Of a stretch of DNA of 64,000 nucleotides, positions 41,266 to 49,551 are shown one piece after another. This stretch comes from a virus. A model generated the notes under the pieces. The model was not told the origin of the DNA and did no database searches. It was given only the letters and a program-made list of their open reading frames with translations. Within the stretch, counting starts at the first letter, position 1, and every line of letters starts with the position of its first letter. Position numbers and translations under genes: made by a program. The DNA is taken from IMG/VR virus record IMGVR_UViG_3300007511_000004, positions 62,001-126,000 of that record; one strand, given 5' to 3'.

Positions 41266-41817
41266 ATGCTTAATAGAATTATATTGGCGATACCGGCGAT
41301 CTTTATTGCAATGAGTTTATCGGCTGAGCCTATTGTGACTGAATCAACCACCACTAGTACGGTGACGTCTAATACGAATTCCAATACTACGGTTAATGCC
41401 CCGCCGCCCTCTGCAATTTCCCCTTCGATTAATACTTCTAATTCGGACTTATGCACAGTCGGGGTGGCTGGTGCGGTACAGACACAAATCCTTGGTATTT
41501 CGATGGGAACTACCTTCACCGAGGATAACTGTATACGGCTAAAGAATGCCAAGACATTATTTGATATGGGTATGAAGGTAGCCGCTGTTGCAGTAATGTG
41601 TGAAAACCCACAAGTATTCGATGCTATGATGAACGCAGGAACTCCGTGTCCATATGATGGATTGATTGGCGATGCGGCGAAAGCTGCTTGGAAGGCAGAT
41701 GCTGCTGCACAGCCAGAGGAAACATTTTTTGAAAAAGGTTTGAATATTGATGACAAATCTACGCTTATGGGCGCTGGTGGTGTCGGCAGTCTGTTACTCC
41801 TCTTATTGTTCCTCTGA
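41266..41817 (+). CDS. Exported or membrane-anchored conserved marine-phage protein
   Basis: This 183-residue protein has an N-terminal signal (about 1-20), a Thr/Ser/Asn-rich linker, a Pro stretch, then a conserved domain with four Cys (LCTVGVAGAVQTQILGISMG; CENPQVFDAMMNAGTPCPYDG) and a C-terminal hydrophobic segment of Leu. Homologous proteins occur in cyanophages and other marine T4-like phages, with no proven function. The following gene overlaps it by 68 bases. Confidence 0.72.
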   Translation: MLNRIILAIPAIFIAMSLSAEPIVTESTTTSTVTSNTNSNTTVNAPPPSAISPSINTSNSDLCTVGVAGAVQTQILGISMGTTFTEDNCIRLKNAKTLFDMGMKVAAVAVMCENPQVFDAMMNAGTPCPYDGLIGDAAKAAWKADAAAQPEETFFEKGLNIDDKSTLMGAGGVGSLLLLLLFL

Positions 41818-42634
41818 AACAGTAACTGGTTCAACGAATAATGCCGCCAATGGTACCATGATTTGGCAGATGCCGAATATCCTACCTGATGCTACTGGAT
41901 TAACCGTCGAGGGAGTTTATTTTCGTTATACTACTGTAAAAGATCCCGATTCCGATCTAATAGTGGTGATTAAGAATGAGCACGCTGAGGAAACCGGATA
42001 TATCTATTATCATGAGGATGATTGGTCAGGTGTTCCCGGTAACACTATAGTAGGATATGATTCGCTTACTCCAACTTTAGGCACGAACTGGGGTGAAGGC
42101 AGTATTACTACAGAAGGCGAGGGCAACGTAACCGATCCTACGGTCAGATACACATACAGGTACGACACGTGTAATAACCCATTGGACGATCCAACCTGCC
42201 CAGGATTTGAAGATGCGCTTTATAATTACATTTTAGAGAACGTCCTTGCAAAGAAAGAATTGAGCGTTGATGATCCATACTATGACGAGTGGGTCCAAAT
42301 GCAACTGGAATCTAAAGCAGAAGTTACAGAAGAATCCGAAACTGAACCTGAAGAAGATGAAAAGGAAGAAGATTTGGAACAGAAGTTCGAACCCACTACG
42401 AATATTGCGGAGCTTGGTGGGGTCGCAGGAACACAAGCTGAAATAATAGCACAGATAGCCTATGTCCCACAATTTGGTGTATATTACACTGCCGCTATTA
42501 ATGGAGGGGTATATAATGATGTGATAACCCTTCAAGATACAGAATTACCTGACAATGGGAGAGCGTTGAGAAGCTTGGCATCTGATGCCGTTCATCGAAA
42601 TATGGTTCGTTCTCAATACGAAAACGATAACTAG
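41750..42634 (+). CDS. Exported acidic hypothetical protein
   Basis: This 294-residue protein starts inside the previous gene. The N-terminus is a signal-like segment ending near SSYCSSE. The middle contains YIYYHEDDWSGVPGNTIVGYD; a Glu-rich low-complexity stretch (about 197-220) precedes a C-terminal domain (VAGTQAEIIAQIAYVPQFG). It belongs to a block of secreted or envelope proteins conserved in marine T4-like phages. No function is recognised. Confidence 0.68.
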   Translation: MTNLRLWALVVSAVCYSSYCSSETVTGSTNNAANGTMIWQMPNILPDATGLTVEGVYFRYTTVKDPDSDLIVVIKNEHAEETGYIYYHEDDWSGVPGNTIVGYDSLTPTLGTNWGEGSITTEGEGNVTDPTVRYTYRYDTCNNPLDDPTCPGFEDALYNYILENVLAKKELSVDDPYYDEWVQMQLESKAEVTEESETEPEEDEKEEDLEQKFEPTTNIAELGGVAGTQAEIIAQIAYVPQFGVYYTAAINGGVYNDVITLQDTELPDNGRALRSLASDAVHRNMVRSQYENDN

Positions 42635-42644
42635 GAGAACTAAT

Positions 42645-43148
42645 ATGTTCCGGAAATTATTAACCATTGCCACATTCCTGCCATTGTCTACCACTGCAGT
42701 ATTTGCAGAGGATAGCCCGATTTATGGATCGGTTGAATCTAAGTGTACTATCTTCACGGATGTACCTGGTGTATACGGCCAGCCAACGCCCGGCGAATTA
42801 AGTACTGCACCGACAGCGGGTGGGGTTCAACCTAAAATCCGTTATGATGTAGTCCAGGCAGGATACTATGTTGCTAAAATCTCGTGGCCGGTGAGCTTTC
42901 TATCGTCCCCAAGTCTAACCGATACGGTTGTTTGGGACGGTGAAGTAGAGGCCACTGAAGTTACAGATCCAGCAATGTCAGCCTATGAAACGGATAAGAT
43001 AGAATATAATAACACAACAGAATTCGATTTATCTGTTGCAGGTACGGTTTGGTTCGAAGTAACCTCTACCGCCAATTATGGATACGATAAAGCATTTCCG
43101 GCCGGTTCTTACCAAGCCGCGGTGACTGCGGAGTGCATTGCTCAATAA
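42645..43148 (+). CDS. Exported hypothetical protein
   Basis: This 167-residue protein has a signal peptide (cleavage near AVFA-E, residue 21). The mature part is Thr/Ser/Val-rich and beta-type (VESKCTIFTDVPGVYGQPTP; VWFEVTSTANYG) with two Cys that could form a disulfide. The pattern is reminiscent of pilin- or spore-coat-U-like secreted subunits. An AGGAG site precedes ATG 42645. Confidence 0.65.
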   Translation: MFRKLLTIATFLPLSTTAVFAEDSPIYGSVESKCTIFTDVPGVYGQPTPGELSTAPTAGGVQPKIRYDVVQAGYYVAKISWPVSFLSSPSLTDTVVWDGEVEATEVTDPAMSAYETDKIEYNNTTEFDLSVAGTVWFEVTSTANYGYDKAFPAGSYQAAVTAECIAQ

Positions 43149-43157
43149 GGATTATTA

Positions 43158-43541
43158 ATGTTACGATATGTACTTGCTATGGCGCTGGGGCTGGCTGCTC
43201 CGGTCGCCAAAGCGCATGAATTGACCCCAACTTATTTCGAATTAAGTCCCGCTTTAGTAGATAATGTACTAACTACTCGGATGAATGTATTCAACCGACG
43301 CGAGGACATTGTGGACTACCGATTCGAGGTGTATACAGCAGATTGGGAGCCGGTGGCCTTTGCCTCGTTTGATAGAGTGTTTACTTTAGACTACCAAACT
43401 GGTACGCAAATCCCTCTTTATTTTAGATCTAGGGATCGGTCTAAAGTAGTTTATATTTGTACTCGATCAGTTCCAGAGGCCGATGAATCTGATGGGGCAG
43501 TGAATTCATTGATCTGCTCCAAGATAAGGAGTGACGAATGA
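43158..43541 (+). CDS. Exported protein with pilus-chaperone-like segment
   Basis: This 127-residue protein has a signal peptide (cleavage near AKAH, residue 20), then HELTPTYFELSPALVDNVLTT and MNVFNRREDIVDYRFEVYTA, a strand pattern similar to the N-terminal immunoglobulin-like domain of periplasmic chaperones. It follows a beta-rich exported protein that might be its client. The similarity is structural-pattern only. Next gene overlaps by four bases. Confidence 0.6.
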   Translation: MLRYVLAMALGLAAPVAKAHELTPTYFELSPALVDNVLTTRMNVFNRREDIVDYRFEVYTADWEPVAFASFDRVFTLDYQTGTQIPLYFRSRDRSKVVYICTRSVPEADESDGAVNSLICSKIRSDE

Positions 43542-43963
43542 GAATACTTTCCATAATCATTTTTTCAATGTTTGCAACTGTAGCGTATGGACAATCCCTG
43601 CCCGACGCCTCAGGTGCTCTTACATTGGGTATGCCGTCAGCTCCGGGTAACTATCAATCGGACAAATTCAAGGCAAATAATCTCGATTGCTCGAATGCGA
43701 TCGGGTCTGCCACTAATCTCGAATTCGGTGTAATGGGGTTAATTAACCAGGGCGATTACTATGATGCTCTTAATAACTATATCAATACCCCCTTCCGTGA
43801 CGTAGGGGTTTATGCTCGGATTGTGATACCATTAGGACAAAAACCTAGGGCAAGAATTGACTGTAATAGACTATTTGAACTTGAACTTCAGGCTCGAGAG
43901 CTCGAAGTCATTAAACTCCAAAGAGAACTGGATGCTCTAAAATCGTTAGAATTCGGAGAATAA
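43538..43963 (+). CDS. Exported hypothetical protein with C-terminal coiled coil
   Basis: This 141-residue protein has a signal peptide (cleavage near AYGQ, residue 19), a central part with two Cys (NNLDCSNAIG; RIDCNRLF) and a C-terminal helix (LELQARELEVIKLQREL). It is part of the marine T4-like exported block; its helix could contact the coiled coil of the next gene. Confidence 0.65.
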   Translation: MRILSIIIFSMFATVAYGQSLPDASGALTLGMPSAPGNYQSDKFKANNLDCSNAIGSATNLEFGVMGLINQGDYYDALNNYINTPFRDVGVYARIVIPLGQKPRARIDCNRLFELELQARELEVIKLQRELDALKSLEFGE

Positions 43964-43966
43964 AAT

Positions 43967-44716
43967 ATGGCAGAATTAGAATTTGGTGGGATGACCTTTC
44001 GAGGCGGAAAGATATTTGCGATACTGACTGCTTTAAGTACTTTGGGCGGTGGTGCATGGGCTGGGTTTGAGTTTTATGCTGATTATATGGATATGAAAGA
44101 GATAGTCCAGAATATCGACATTGACGAAATCGCTGCGGCTAATGAGCTACAGGTTCAGAAGCTGGATGATGCTATCCAATATACCCAAGATATCAAAAAC
44201 GATCTCAGGGCTGATATCATTAGAATAGAGGGGCTGGTATCCGGTTTAGAGGACCGAATTAATGAGTCCGAGTCCACTATACGAGCCTTTCGAAACGAGA
44301 TTTATGATAAGCTAGATGCCTTTGAAGCTAGATTCAGATCCGTTTTAAAGGATAATCAGGATGCTATGGCGGCATCAGAAGAGCGGCTTAGGATCGAATT
44401 GAAGAGTAATCAGGATACCATGGCTGCTATGCGAGATACGATTGCAACTCGCTTAGAAGAATCTGAATCAAGGATTAAGGCCACACAGGGTAGTATAGAA
44501 ACAACCCTTGAAGGCGTCCGGAACGAAATGAATCAAGTGCAGAAGGATGTCACTGCATCTATCCGAGAAGTTGAAGGCACTATACGAGTTTCTGAAAAGG
44601 ATGTTCGTAATACAATGCGAGAGACCGAGTCCCGGATTGATAATGAGATGGGAACCCTCGAAAGGGATCTAAAAGAAATTATCCAAGAATCGTTGGATAA
44701 CCCATTGGCAAATTGA
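43967..44716 (+). CDS. Membrane-anchored coiled-coil protein
   Basis: This 249-residue protein starts AELEFGGMTFRGGKIFAILTAL, has one transmembrane segment (about 14-35), the conserved YADYMDMKEIVQNIDIDEIAA, and then a long coiled coil of repeated 'ESRI'-type heptads to the end, closing with the widely conserved SLDNPLAN. Marine T4-like relatives have the same ends but a shorter coil, suggesting repeat expansion here. Probably a membrane or virion protein. Confidence 0.75.
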   Translation: MAELEFGGMTFRGGKIFAILTALSTLGGGAWAGFEFYADYMDMKEIVQNIDIDEIAAANELQVQKLDDAIQYTQDIKNDLRADIIRIEGLVSGLEDRINESESTIRAFRNEIYDKLDAFEARFRSVLKDNQDAMAASEERLRIELKSNQDTMAAMRDTIATRLEESESRIKATQGSIETTLEGVRNEMNQVQKDVTASIREVEGTIRVSEKDVRNTMRETESRIDNEMGTLERDLKEIIQESLDNPLAN

Positions 44717-44723
44717 TCATGAT

Positions 44724-45110
44724 ATGATATACGAAATAGACGAAACTATATCAGAACATCAGGCCCGAGACATAGATGATACTATGTCTCGGGTTATTAG
44801 TATGCTCGATCTAAAAGAATCAGTGTTCGTAACGTTTGTCAGATCCGAAAATACCTCGGGCGGATGTATAGAACTCGAGGGTGATGAATATCTTGTAGAA
44901 ATCCCGGTCACAGATGATACCGAGCTATTTGTGTTACACGAGATGAAACACGTCGAACAATATAATACTGGCCGATTAAAACAAGGTGAAATATGGTTGG
45001 GAAAATCATATAGGGGAGTACCGTATTATTCTAAACCTTGGGAAAAAGAAGCATATAAATTCGAAAAAAATGTAAAAAGGGATTTACTATTGATCCCGGA
45101 TTTGGTATAA
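44724..45110 (+). CDS. Zincin metalloprotease-like protein with altered 3' end
   Basis: This 128-residue protein has the HExxH motif in FVLHEMKHVEQYNTG (about 72-77) and a downstream Trp-Glu-x-x-Ala in SKPWEKEAYKFE that can supply the third zinc ligand. The last 52 bases before the end are duplicated at 50387. In the second copy the frame continues to a different end (NRGFTNESKRFILVG), so the present C-terminus was probably created by module insertion. Confidence 0.72.
   Translation: MIYEIDETISEHQARDIDDTMSRVISMLDLKESVFVTFVRSENTSGGCIELEGDEYLVEIPVTDDTELFVLHEMKHVEQYNTGRLKQGEIWLGKSYRGVPYYSKPWEKEAYKFEKNVKRDLLLIPDLV
45025..45076 (+). repeat. 52-bp direct repeat, left boundary of accessory module
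   Basis: Identical to 50387-50438; similarity continues into the promoter G run. The inner 23 bases (45058-45080) occur a third time at 51178-51200. This copy is coding (end of the zincin gene). Confidence 0.93.
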
Positions 45111-45111
45111 T
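45083..45111 (+). promoter_or_regulatory. Promoter for the accessory module leader
   Basis: TTTACT, 17 bases, TATAAT; the sequence from TTTACT through the bases after the -10 is identical to the promoter at 63657-63685. It overlaps the last codons of the zincin gene. Confidence 0.8.
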
Positions 45112-45168
45112 AAACTATGATTAAACGATATATACATTGTAGTTCGGGTGATGCCGTAACACATCCGC

Positions 45169-45197
45169 GGGGAGCCACGGTTAGTCCCCATTTTTTT
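45169..45197 (+). terminator. Leader hairpin/terminator before the radical SAM gene
   Basis: GGGGA...TCCCC stem followed by A and seven T. It lies between the 45083 promoter and the first gene of the module, so it would end an RNA of about 80 nt or act as an attenuator. Confidence 0.65.
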
Positions 45198-45210
45198 ATA
45201 AGAGGGACTA

Positions 45211-46146
45211 ATGAACTATTTTGAGATTGAACCAGAACAAAATACCTTCTCTAATATAGTAGTAGATCTCACCCATCGCTGCAATATGGAATGTGCTAAC
45301 TGCTATATTCCTAACCGTGATATCCCTGACCTAGATAAAGATAAGCTGTTCCAATTCTTATCCAAACTCCCCAGTAGAACATACATTCGTTTAATTGGTG
45401 CAGAACCAACTATGCGAGGAGATCTCCCCGAAATTATTGCAATGGTCAAAAAGCTTGGACATAGACCCAGCTTAACCACTAATGGTCTAAAGCTTGCAAA
45501 TCTTTCCTACGTTAAAACATTAAAAGAATCCGGACTTCGCTTGCTACTCCATAGTATGAATGGTGCGGACGATGATATGGTCTATAAAGCACTAGATAAT
45601 GGCAAATGGGCAACTGTAAAGGTCCGAGCTCTAAACAATATATTTGCCGAAAGACTTCCAATCAATACCGGTACTATTATTGCTCGTGGCGTAAATGAAT
45701 ACGTTATGAATAGACAGGTAGAAGTATTTGCTGAAAGAGCAATCGCAAATGGAATCAATTTTAATACAACACCTCCATACAATAAAATAACTCCGGTTCT
45801 CAGAATGAAATCGGTTGGTATGATCGGAAGATATATGGAAGGTGTATCTTATACAATTGATGAGTTATCAGATATGGCAGTTTATAGATTAGGTATAGAT
45901 AAATCTGATATCATAAAAACATCAGCAGGTGTAGTAAAAGCCGGACCTCAATCCGGTGAAGCTTTGACCTCTTATATGTTCCCATATCAAACCAAAGCGG
46001 GTAAAGTCTTAATTAGACTTATCGATTGGCAGACGGATGACGAAGGAGTCATTGATCATGACAATCCCAATCGTGGTAGATTAACCCAGAACTTTAAAAT
46101 CGCACCATTTTTTGAGCATGTGAAAAAGAATGAAAACGGCTATTAG
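45211..46146 (+). CDS. Radical SAM protein
   Basis: This 311-residue enzyme has the cluster-binding motif THRCNMECANCYIP (C-x3-C-x2-C, about 27-40), IRLIGAEPTMRGDLPEI (the GGEP-equivalent) and SLTTNGLKLA. Only the single SAM cluster is evident, with no SPASM cysteine set in the C-terminal part. Such short enzymes modify peptides, nucleotides or lipids. It leads the oxygenase module; no precursor peptide is identified next to it. Confidence 0.88.
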   Translation: MNYFEIEPEQNTFSNIVVDLTHRCNMECANCYIPNRDIPDLDKDKLFQFLSKLPSRTYIRLIGAEPTMRGDLPEIIAMVKKLGHRPSLTTNGLKLANLSYVKTLKESGLRLLLHSMNGADDDMVYKALDNGKWATVKVRALNNIFAERLPINTGTIIARGVNEYVMNRQVEVFAERAIANGINFNTTPPYNKITPVLRMKSVGMIGRYMEGVSYTIDELSDMAVYRLGIDKSDIIKTSAGVVKAGPQSGEALTSYMFPYQTKAGKVLIRLIDWQTDDEGVIDHDNPNRGRLTQNFKIAPFFEHVKKNENGY

Positions 46147-46624
46147 ATATACCCCACAGTTTGACCAATTCGTCGGTACAATTAAAGAAATGGTAAGTGG
46201 TTTACCTGACGATAAACTAAAAGGCAATTACTCACTTGAAAATCTGATAGTCGACGAATGGATAGCCGTATCGGTTTTCGAAGGGGGATTTTCTTCTGTA
46301 GCTTGGCGGCCTTGGTGGGGTAATAATTGCAGAATCTTAAATAGGTTTTATAAAAAGCCTGGATATAGGTTCGAAAATGATAAGCGTAAGGTATCACAAG
46401 AAACCCTAGATATGATTGAACAGCAATTAAGAGCTGCTTTTCATTTAGGATATGATTGTGCTTTTATGAGTCGAGAAACCAAAACTCAATCATTCAATCA
46501 CTATAAGAAACATCTACAACAACCTTGGTATTCTTCAGATGAAAAGTATAGGATGACTGAAAATTCTTATCAAAACATTATGTGGACACCGCTAAATAGC
46601 AATGAATTAATCATGGAGAAATAA
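46130..46624 (+). CDS. Unknown protein of the accessory module
   Basis: This 164-residue protein starts within the radical SAM gene's end (17-base overlap). Conspicuous are the aromatic-rich VFEGGFSSVAWRPWWGNNCR and FHLGYDCAFMSRETKTQSFN. The C-terminal part is basic then aromatic. No family is recognised. The strict overlap suggests it is a partner of the radical SAM enzyme. Confidence 0.65.
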   Translation: MKTAIRYTPQFDQFVGTIKEMVSGLPDDKLKGNYSLENLIVDEWIAVSVFEGGFSSVAWRPWWGNNCRILNRFYKKPGYRFENDKRKVSQETLDMIEQQLRAAFHLGYDCAFMSRETKTQSFNHYKKHLQQPWYSSDEKYRMTENSYQNIMWTPLNSNELIMEK

Positions 46625-47527
46625 ATGCATTATGTGATAGAAGATTTCGACTATAGTTCGGGTGCTGAAGAAGTACGCGATCTTATCGGTGAATATCGAA
46701 CTGTAGTTATTCGAAATAAATCTGCTAGAACCCCGGAACAATTAATTGAATTTTATAAAAAGATCGGTAATGTAGTAGCCCAGAATAATAAGGTTACTGG
46801 TACTATTGCAACTGGTGAACTTGTCAAAGTTAGACAGGATGGACTATTTTCCGGTAAAGACGATGGTGAATTAGAATGGCACAGCGCCGGCATGAACAGA
46901 ATTGGCCATGATGATATTGTAGCAATGTATATGCACCAGGTTGCAGAATCCGGCGGCGTAACGTATTTTACTGATCATCAACAAGCTTTTGCGGATTTAG
47001 ATGAAGATACCCAAAAGGTTCTTAGACAATTAAAGTCTAAAATCGTTACGTACAATGCTAAAATGAAACTTCAAAAAATGCATTATAAAAATGTATTTAA
47101 TGATGAACAGACTATGATGGAATTCAAAGATATTGACGGAAAGACCTCATTTGAAAAGCAAACCCCTAGGAAAGATTTAGTAACAAGACACCCAATTAAT
47201 GGTAAAGAAGGTTTATATTTTCCATGGAGTGTCATACGAGGTTTCTCCGGATTATCCCATGATGAATCGCAAATATCTTTCCGCCCCGATCAGCACGATA
47301 TTTACTATATGTTGAAACATCATACACTACAAGACAAATACGTGTACGCGCACGAGTGGCATCCGTACGATATTATTTTAAGTGATCAACATCACAGTTT
47401 ACATAAGAGGGACGCATATGTTGGAGACCGTGAGCTATGGAGAGCTGGAATCTGGATACGATCTGAAGACAAGCTCACTGAACAATGGACTTGTGAAAGT
47501 CTCGTGCCCGAAGCCTCTGACTCTTGA
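46625..47527 (+). CDS. TauD-like Fe(II)/2OG enzyme with HxD changed to HxA
   Basis: This 300-residue TauD-superfamily protein has LVKVRQDG, then GELEWHSAGMN (about 80-90) where the usual metal-binding His-x-Asp reads His-Ser-Ala, followed by the expected ESGGVTYFTDHQQAF. The distal His and the 2OG-binding Arg are present in SDQHHSLHKRD and ELWRAGIW. Loss of the carboxylate with retention of both His is the hallmark of Fe(II)/2OG halogenases. It could alternatively be a non-catalytic homologue. It is tandem with a second TauD-like gene that keeps HxD. Confidence 0.82.
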   Translation: MHYVIEDFDYSSGAEEVRDLIGEYRTVVIRNKSARTPEQLIEFYKKIGNVVAQNNKVTGTIATGELVKVRQDGLFSGKDDGELEWHSAGMNRIGHDDIVAMYMHQVAESGGVTYFTDHQQAFADLDEDTQKVLRQLKSKIVTYNAKMKLQKMHYKNVFNDEQTMMEFKDIDGKTSFEKQTPRKDLVTRHPINGKEGLYFPWSVIRGFSGLSHDESQISFRPDQHDIYYMLKHHTLQDKYVYAHEWHPYDIILSDQHHSLHKRDAYVGDRELWRAGIWIRSEDKLTEQWTCESLVPEASDS

Positions 47528-48116
47528 AGAATTCGAAGCTGTAGCACATTCGCTAGGCAAACCTCTGGTTACTTCTAAACACGTTTTAAACGAATCTCGG
47601 ACAGTCCAGGAGCTTAGCAACAATGGTCTATTCGGTGATGGAGAAGTAGATTGGCACCACGACTGGTCATACGGTCGTGGCAACTATTTCGGCACAATTT
47701 TATATAACGTAAAAAATGCTCATCTATCGCCAACCTGGTTTTGTGATATGAGCAAAGCACCAGAATCTTTAAAGGATCTATATCGAGAAGCAGTTGGTGA
47801 ATACTATCCGCCACAGCATCTTCATGATACGTGTTTTACCAGTAAACAGTTACGGCTACTAGAAAAACAAAAAGTTACTAGACCTTATCTGATTAACCAC
47901 CACGTAACAGGTGAAGAAATTTTATATTGCAGTTGGAGCACCTTACGTAATCCTACCGTTGATATTACCCCAATTAAAGAATGGGTAGAAGCAAATGCTT
48001 ATAAGCACGAATGGGAAGAAAATGATATCCTAGTTTGGGATAACCTAAAAATGAATCATAAAAGAGTTGCATTTGAAGGAAAAAGATTGTTATGGAGAAC
48101 CCAGTTTATAATATAG
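47418..48116 (+). CDS. TauD-like Fe(II)/2OG oxygenase
   Basis: This 232-residue enzyme has an intact facial triad: VDWHHDWSYG (His-x-Asp, about 79) and DNLKMNHKR with the distal His, plus Arg in LLWRTQ. It lacks the N-terminal extension of its neighbour. ATG 47418 has a GAGG site; the gene overlaps the previous gene by 110 bases. Substrate unknown; position suggests sequential chemistry with the HxA enzyme. Confidence 0.85.
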   Translation: MLETVSYGELESGYDLKTSSLNNGLVKVSCPKPLTLEEFEAVAHSLGKPLVTSKHVLNESRTVQELSNNGLFGDGEVDWHHDWSYGRGNYFGTILYNVKNAHLSPTWFCDMSKAPESLKDLYREAVGEYYPPQHLHDTCFTSKQLRLLEKQKVTRPYLINHHVTGEEILYCSWSTLRNPTVDITPIKEWVEANAYKHEWEENDILVWDNLKMNHKRVAFEGKRLLWRTQFII

Positions 48117-48538
48117 CAGTTATTAGTTTCCCTAGAACTGCTTCTAAGTCTTTAGCGGAATGGTATGGTAAAAAGTACAATAAACCGGTGGCACTAGGAA
48201 GCTTACATCAGCCGGAATATCTTGGGAAGAATTTTTGGAATACAAAAGACCTCGTCTTTTCTAAAACCCACATATTGCATGGACACTGGCACAGTTTAGA
48301 TAAATTGGATGAAGAGACATTAGAATGTCTTCGATCAGATTATAAAATAGTAACCAGTTATAGAGAAGCCAACTTGGTATACGACTCTTTATTACGGATA
48401 ACTCAAAAGCCAGATTTGTTTAGTAGTACGATGATTAAATCGTTAGAGGAAAAAGAAAAATGGGATATATGGAAACATCACGTATTGAATGGAGACCACG
48501 TTGAAACTGTTCAAGGTACACCCAAAGGTTTCTGTTGA
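48092..48538 (+). CDS. Sulfotransferase-like protein
   Basis: This 148-residue protein begins with NIAVISFPRTASKSLAEW, matching the 5'-phosphosulfate-binding loop, and contains KIVTSYREANLVYDSLLR, similar to the 3'-phosphate-binding Arg/Ser motif. It is shorter than typical sulfotransferases (over 200). It overlaps both neighbours. It could transfer sulfate to a molecule hydroxylated by the adjacent oxygenases. Confidence 0.72.
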   Translation: MENPVYNIAVISFPRTASKSLAEWYGKKYNKPVALGSLHQPEYLGKNFWNTKDLVFSKTHILHGHWHSLDKLDEETLECLRSDYKIVTSYREANLVYDSLLRITQKPDLFSSTMIKSLEEKEKWDIWKHHVLNGDHVETVQGTPKGFC

Positions 48539-49142
48539 TGACTATGTGATTCCTTTAAGTTACCCTGAATGGGATCAGGAAAAACTTATTCAAGGATTTA
48601 AAAGAGATTATTCTGAACGAAATAGATTAACGTTCTATCCGTATTGGGCAGCTAATGAAGAACTGAAGCAAGTTGTTCCACCTAATGTTGTAGAGCATAT
48701 GCGGCCTAATCCCTTAATCGTTCATTATCATAGAGAACGACCGACTAAAATGTTCGTTCCTATTCATATAGATGGGAAAGATAGCGATCCTGAAGCTAAT
48801 TTTAACGCTGCTATTAATATCCCGGTTATCGGATGCGATCATAAGTGCTTAACAAATTTTTGGTATGCTCCAGACGGATATCAATATGAAGAAAAGGCTC
48901 AAGCTAGAATATACCAATCAGGATTTCTAGAAAATGCAGTCGAATATTGTATGACAGATCAACCAATTCTATTCAACACAAAAGAGCTGCACTCAACTGC
49001 TAATTATAATACGTGGGAAAGAGAACGTTGTATTATATCTTGGAGATTTAATCGGTATGTCTCTTGGAACGATGCGAAAGATATGCTTCGTGAATTTCTT
49101 CAACCGGTTCCACAAATGACAGACTTAGCACAACTCGATTAG
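48501..49142 (+). CDS. 2OG/Fe(II) oxygenase-like protein (short form)
   Basis: This 213-residue protein has FVPIHIDGKD (His-x-Asp, about 90), NFNAAINIPVIGCDHKCLTNFWY, and the distal His in LFNTKELHSTANYN followed by Arg in CIISWRFNRY. This is the arrangement of small double-stranded beta-helix oxygenases. TTG 48501 has GGAG seven bases upstream; ATG 48489 is the in-frame alternative. Its 3' end overlaps a convergent gene by 95 bases. Confidence 0.72.
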   Translation: MKLFKVHPKVSVDDYVIPLSYPEWDQEKLIQGFKRDYSERNRLTFYPYWAANEELKQVVPPNVVEHMRPNPLIVHYHRERPTKMFVPIHIDGKDSDPEANFNAAINIPVIGCDHKCLTNFWYAPDGYQYEEKAQARIYQSGFLENAVEYCMTDQPILFNTKELHSTANYNTWERERCIISWRFNRYVSWNDAKDMLREFLQPVPQMTDLAQLD

Positions 49143-49551
49143 TATCACATAAGATATGATCTACCCGATGGGGGATATCAACTCTCCAACATTTAGGCGA
49201 GTTCAAGTCTAAAGATTCTACTGGTACTTCATCTTCCATATATTGGAATTTAGAATCGGGATGTACTTGGATTGGGATATTGATTGCTGAAATGCGCTGC
49301 TTAATACCATTTTTTTCTGCAACATCATCGATATGGGTTTTACAAGCCGTATTAGCCGGTACCATAATAATTGCAGCATAACTGGGCTTGACACCTATCT
49401 GATCAGTTAAATAAGAGATTCTTTCCATCTCTTCGTCATTTAACTTGTATGGTCTTATGGTCCAATTTGGTTCGGTTATATTGTTGCCGATATTAAAAGC
49501 CCATTCAATATCTTCGAGTCTAAGATTCACATCTACATCAAACCATTTCAT
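49048..49551 (-). CDS. 2OG/Fe(II) oxygenase-like protein, minus strand
   Basis: This 167-residue protein has TACKTHIDDV (His-x-Asp, about 69), RISAINIPIQVHPDSKFQYM, and PHRVDHILCDTNRVVLSLSF with distal His and Arg. The pattern is similar to the + strand gene at 48501, so the two may be diverged relatives facing each other. It is one of only three intact minus-strand genes seen in the window. Confidence 0.7.
   Translation of the reverse strand: MKWFDVDVNLRLEDIEWAFNIGNNITEPNWTIRPYKLNDEEMERISYLTDQIGVKPSYAAIIMVPANTACKTHIDDVAEKNGIKQRISAINIPIQVHPDSKFQYMEDEVPVESLDLNSPKCWRVDIPHRVDHILCDTNRVVLSLSFVEPVEEIHEAYLSHRSKRHTD

Noticed and set aside
41241-41834. 197-codon minus-strand ORF
   Set aside because: It is the mirror of the Thr/Ala-rich gene at 41266, which has a signal peptide and late promoter on the + strand.
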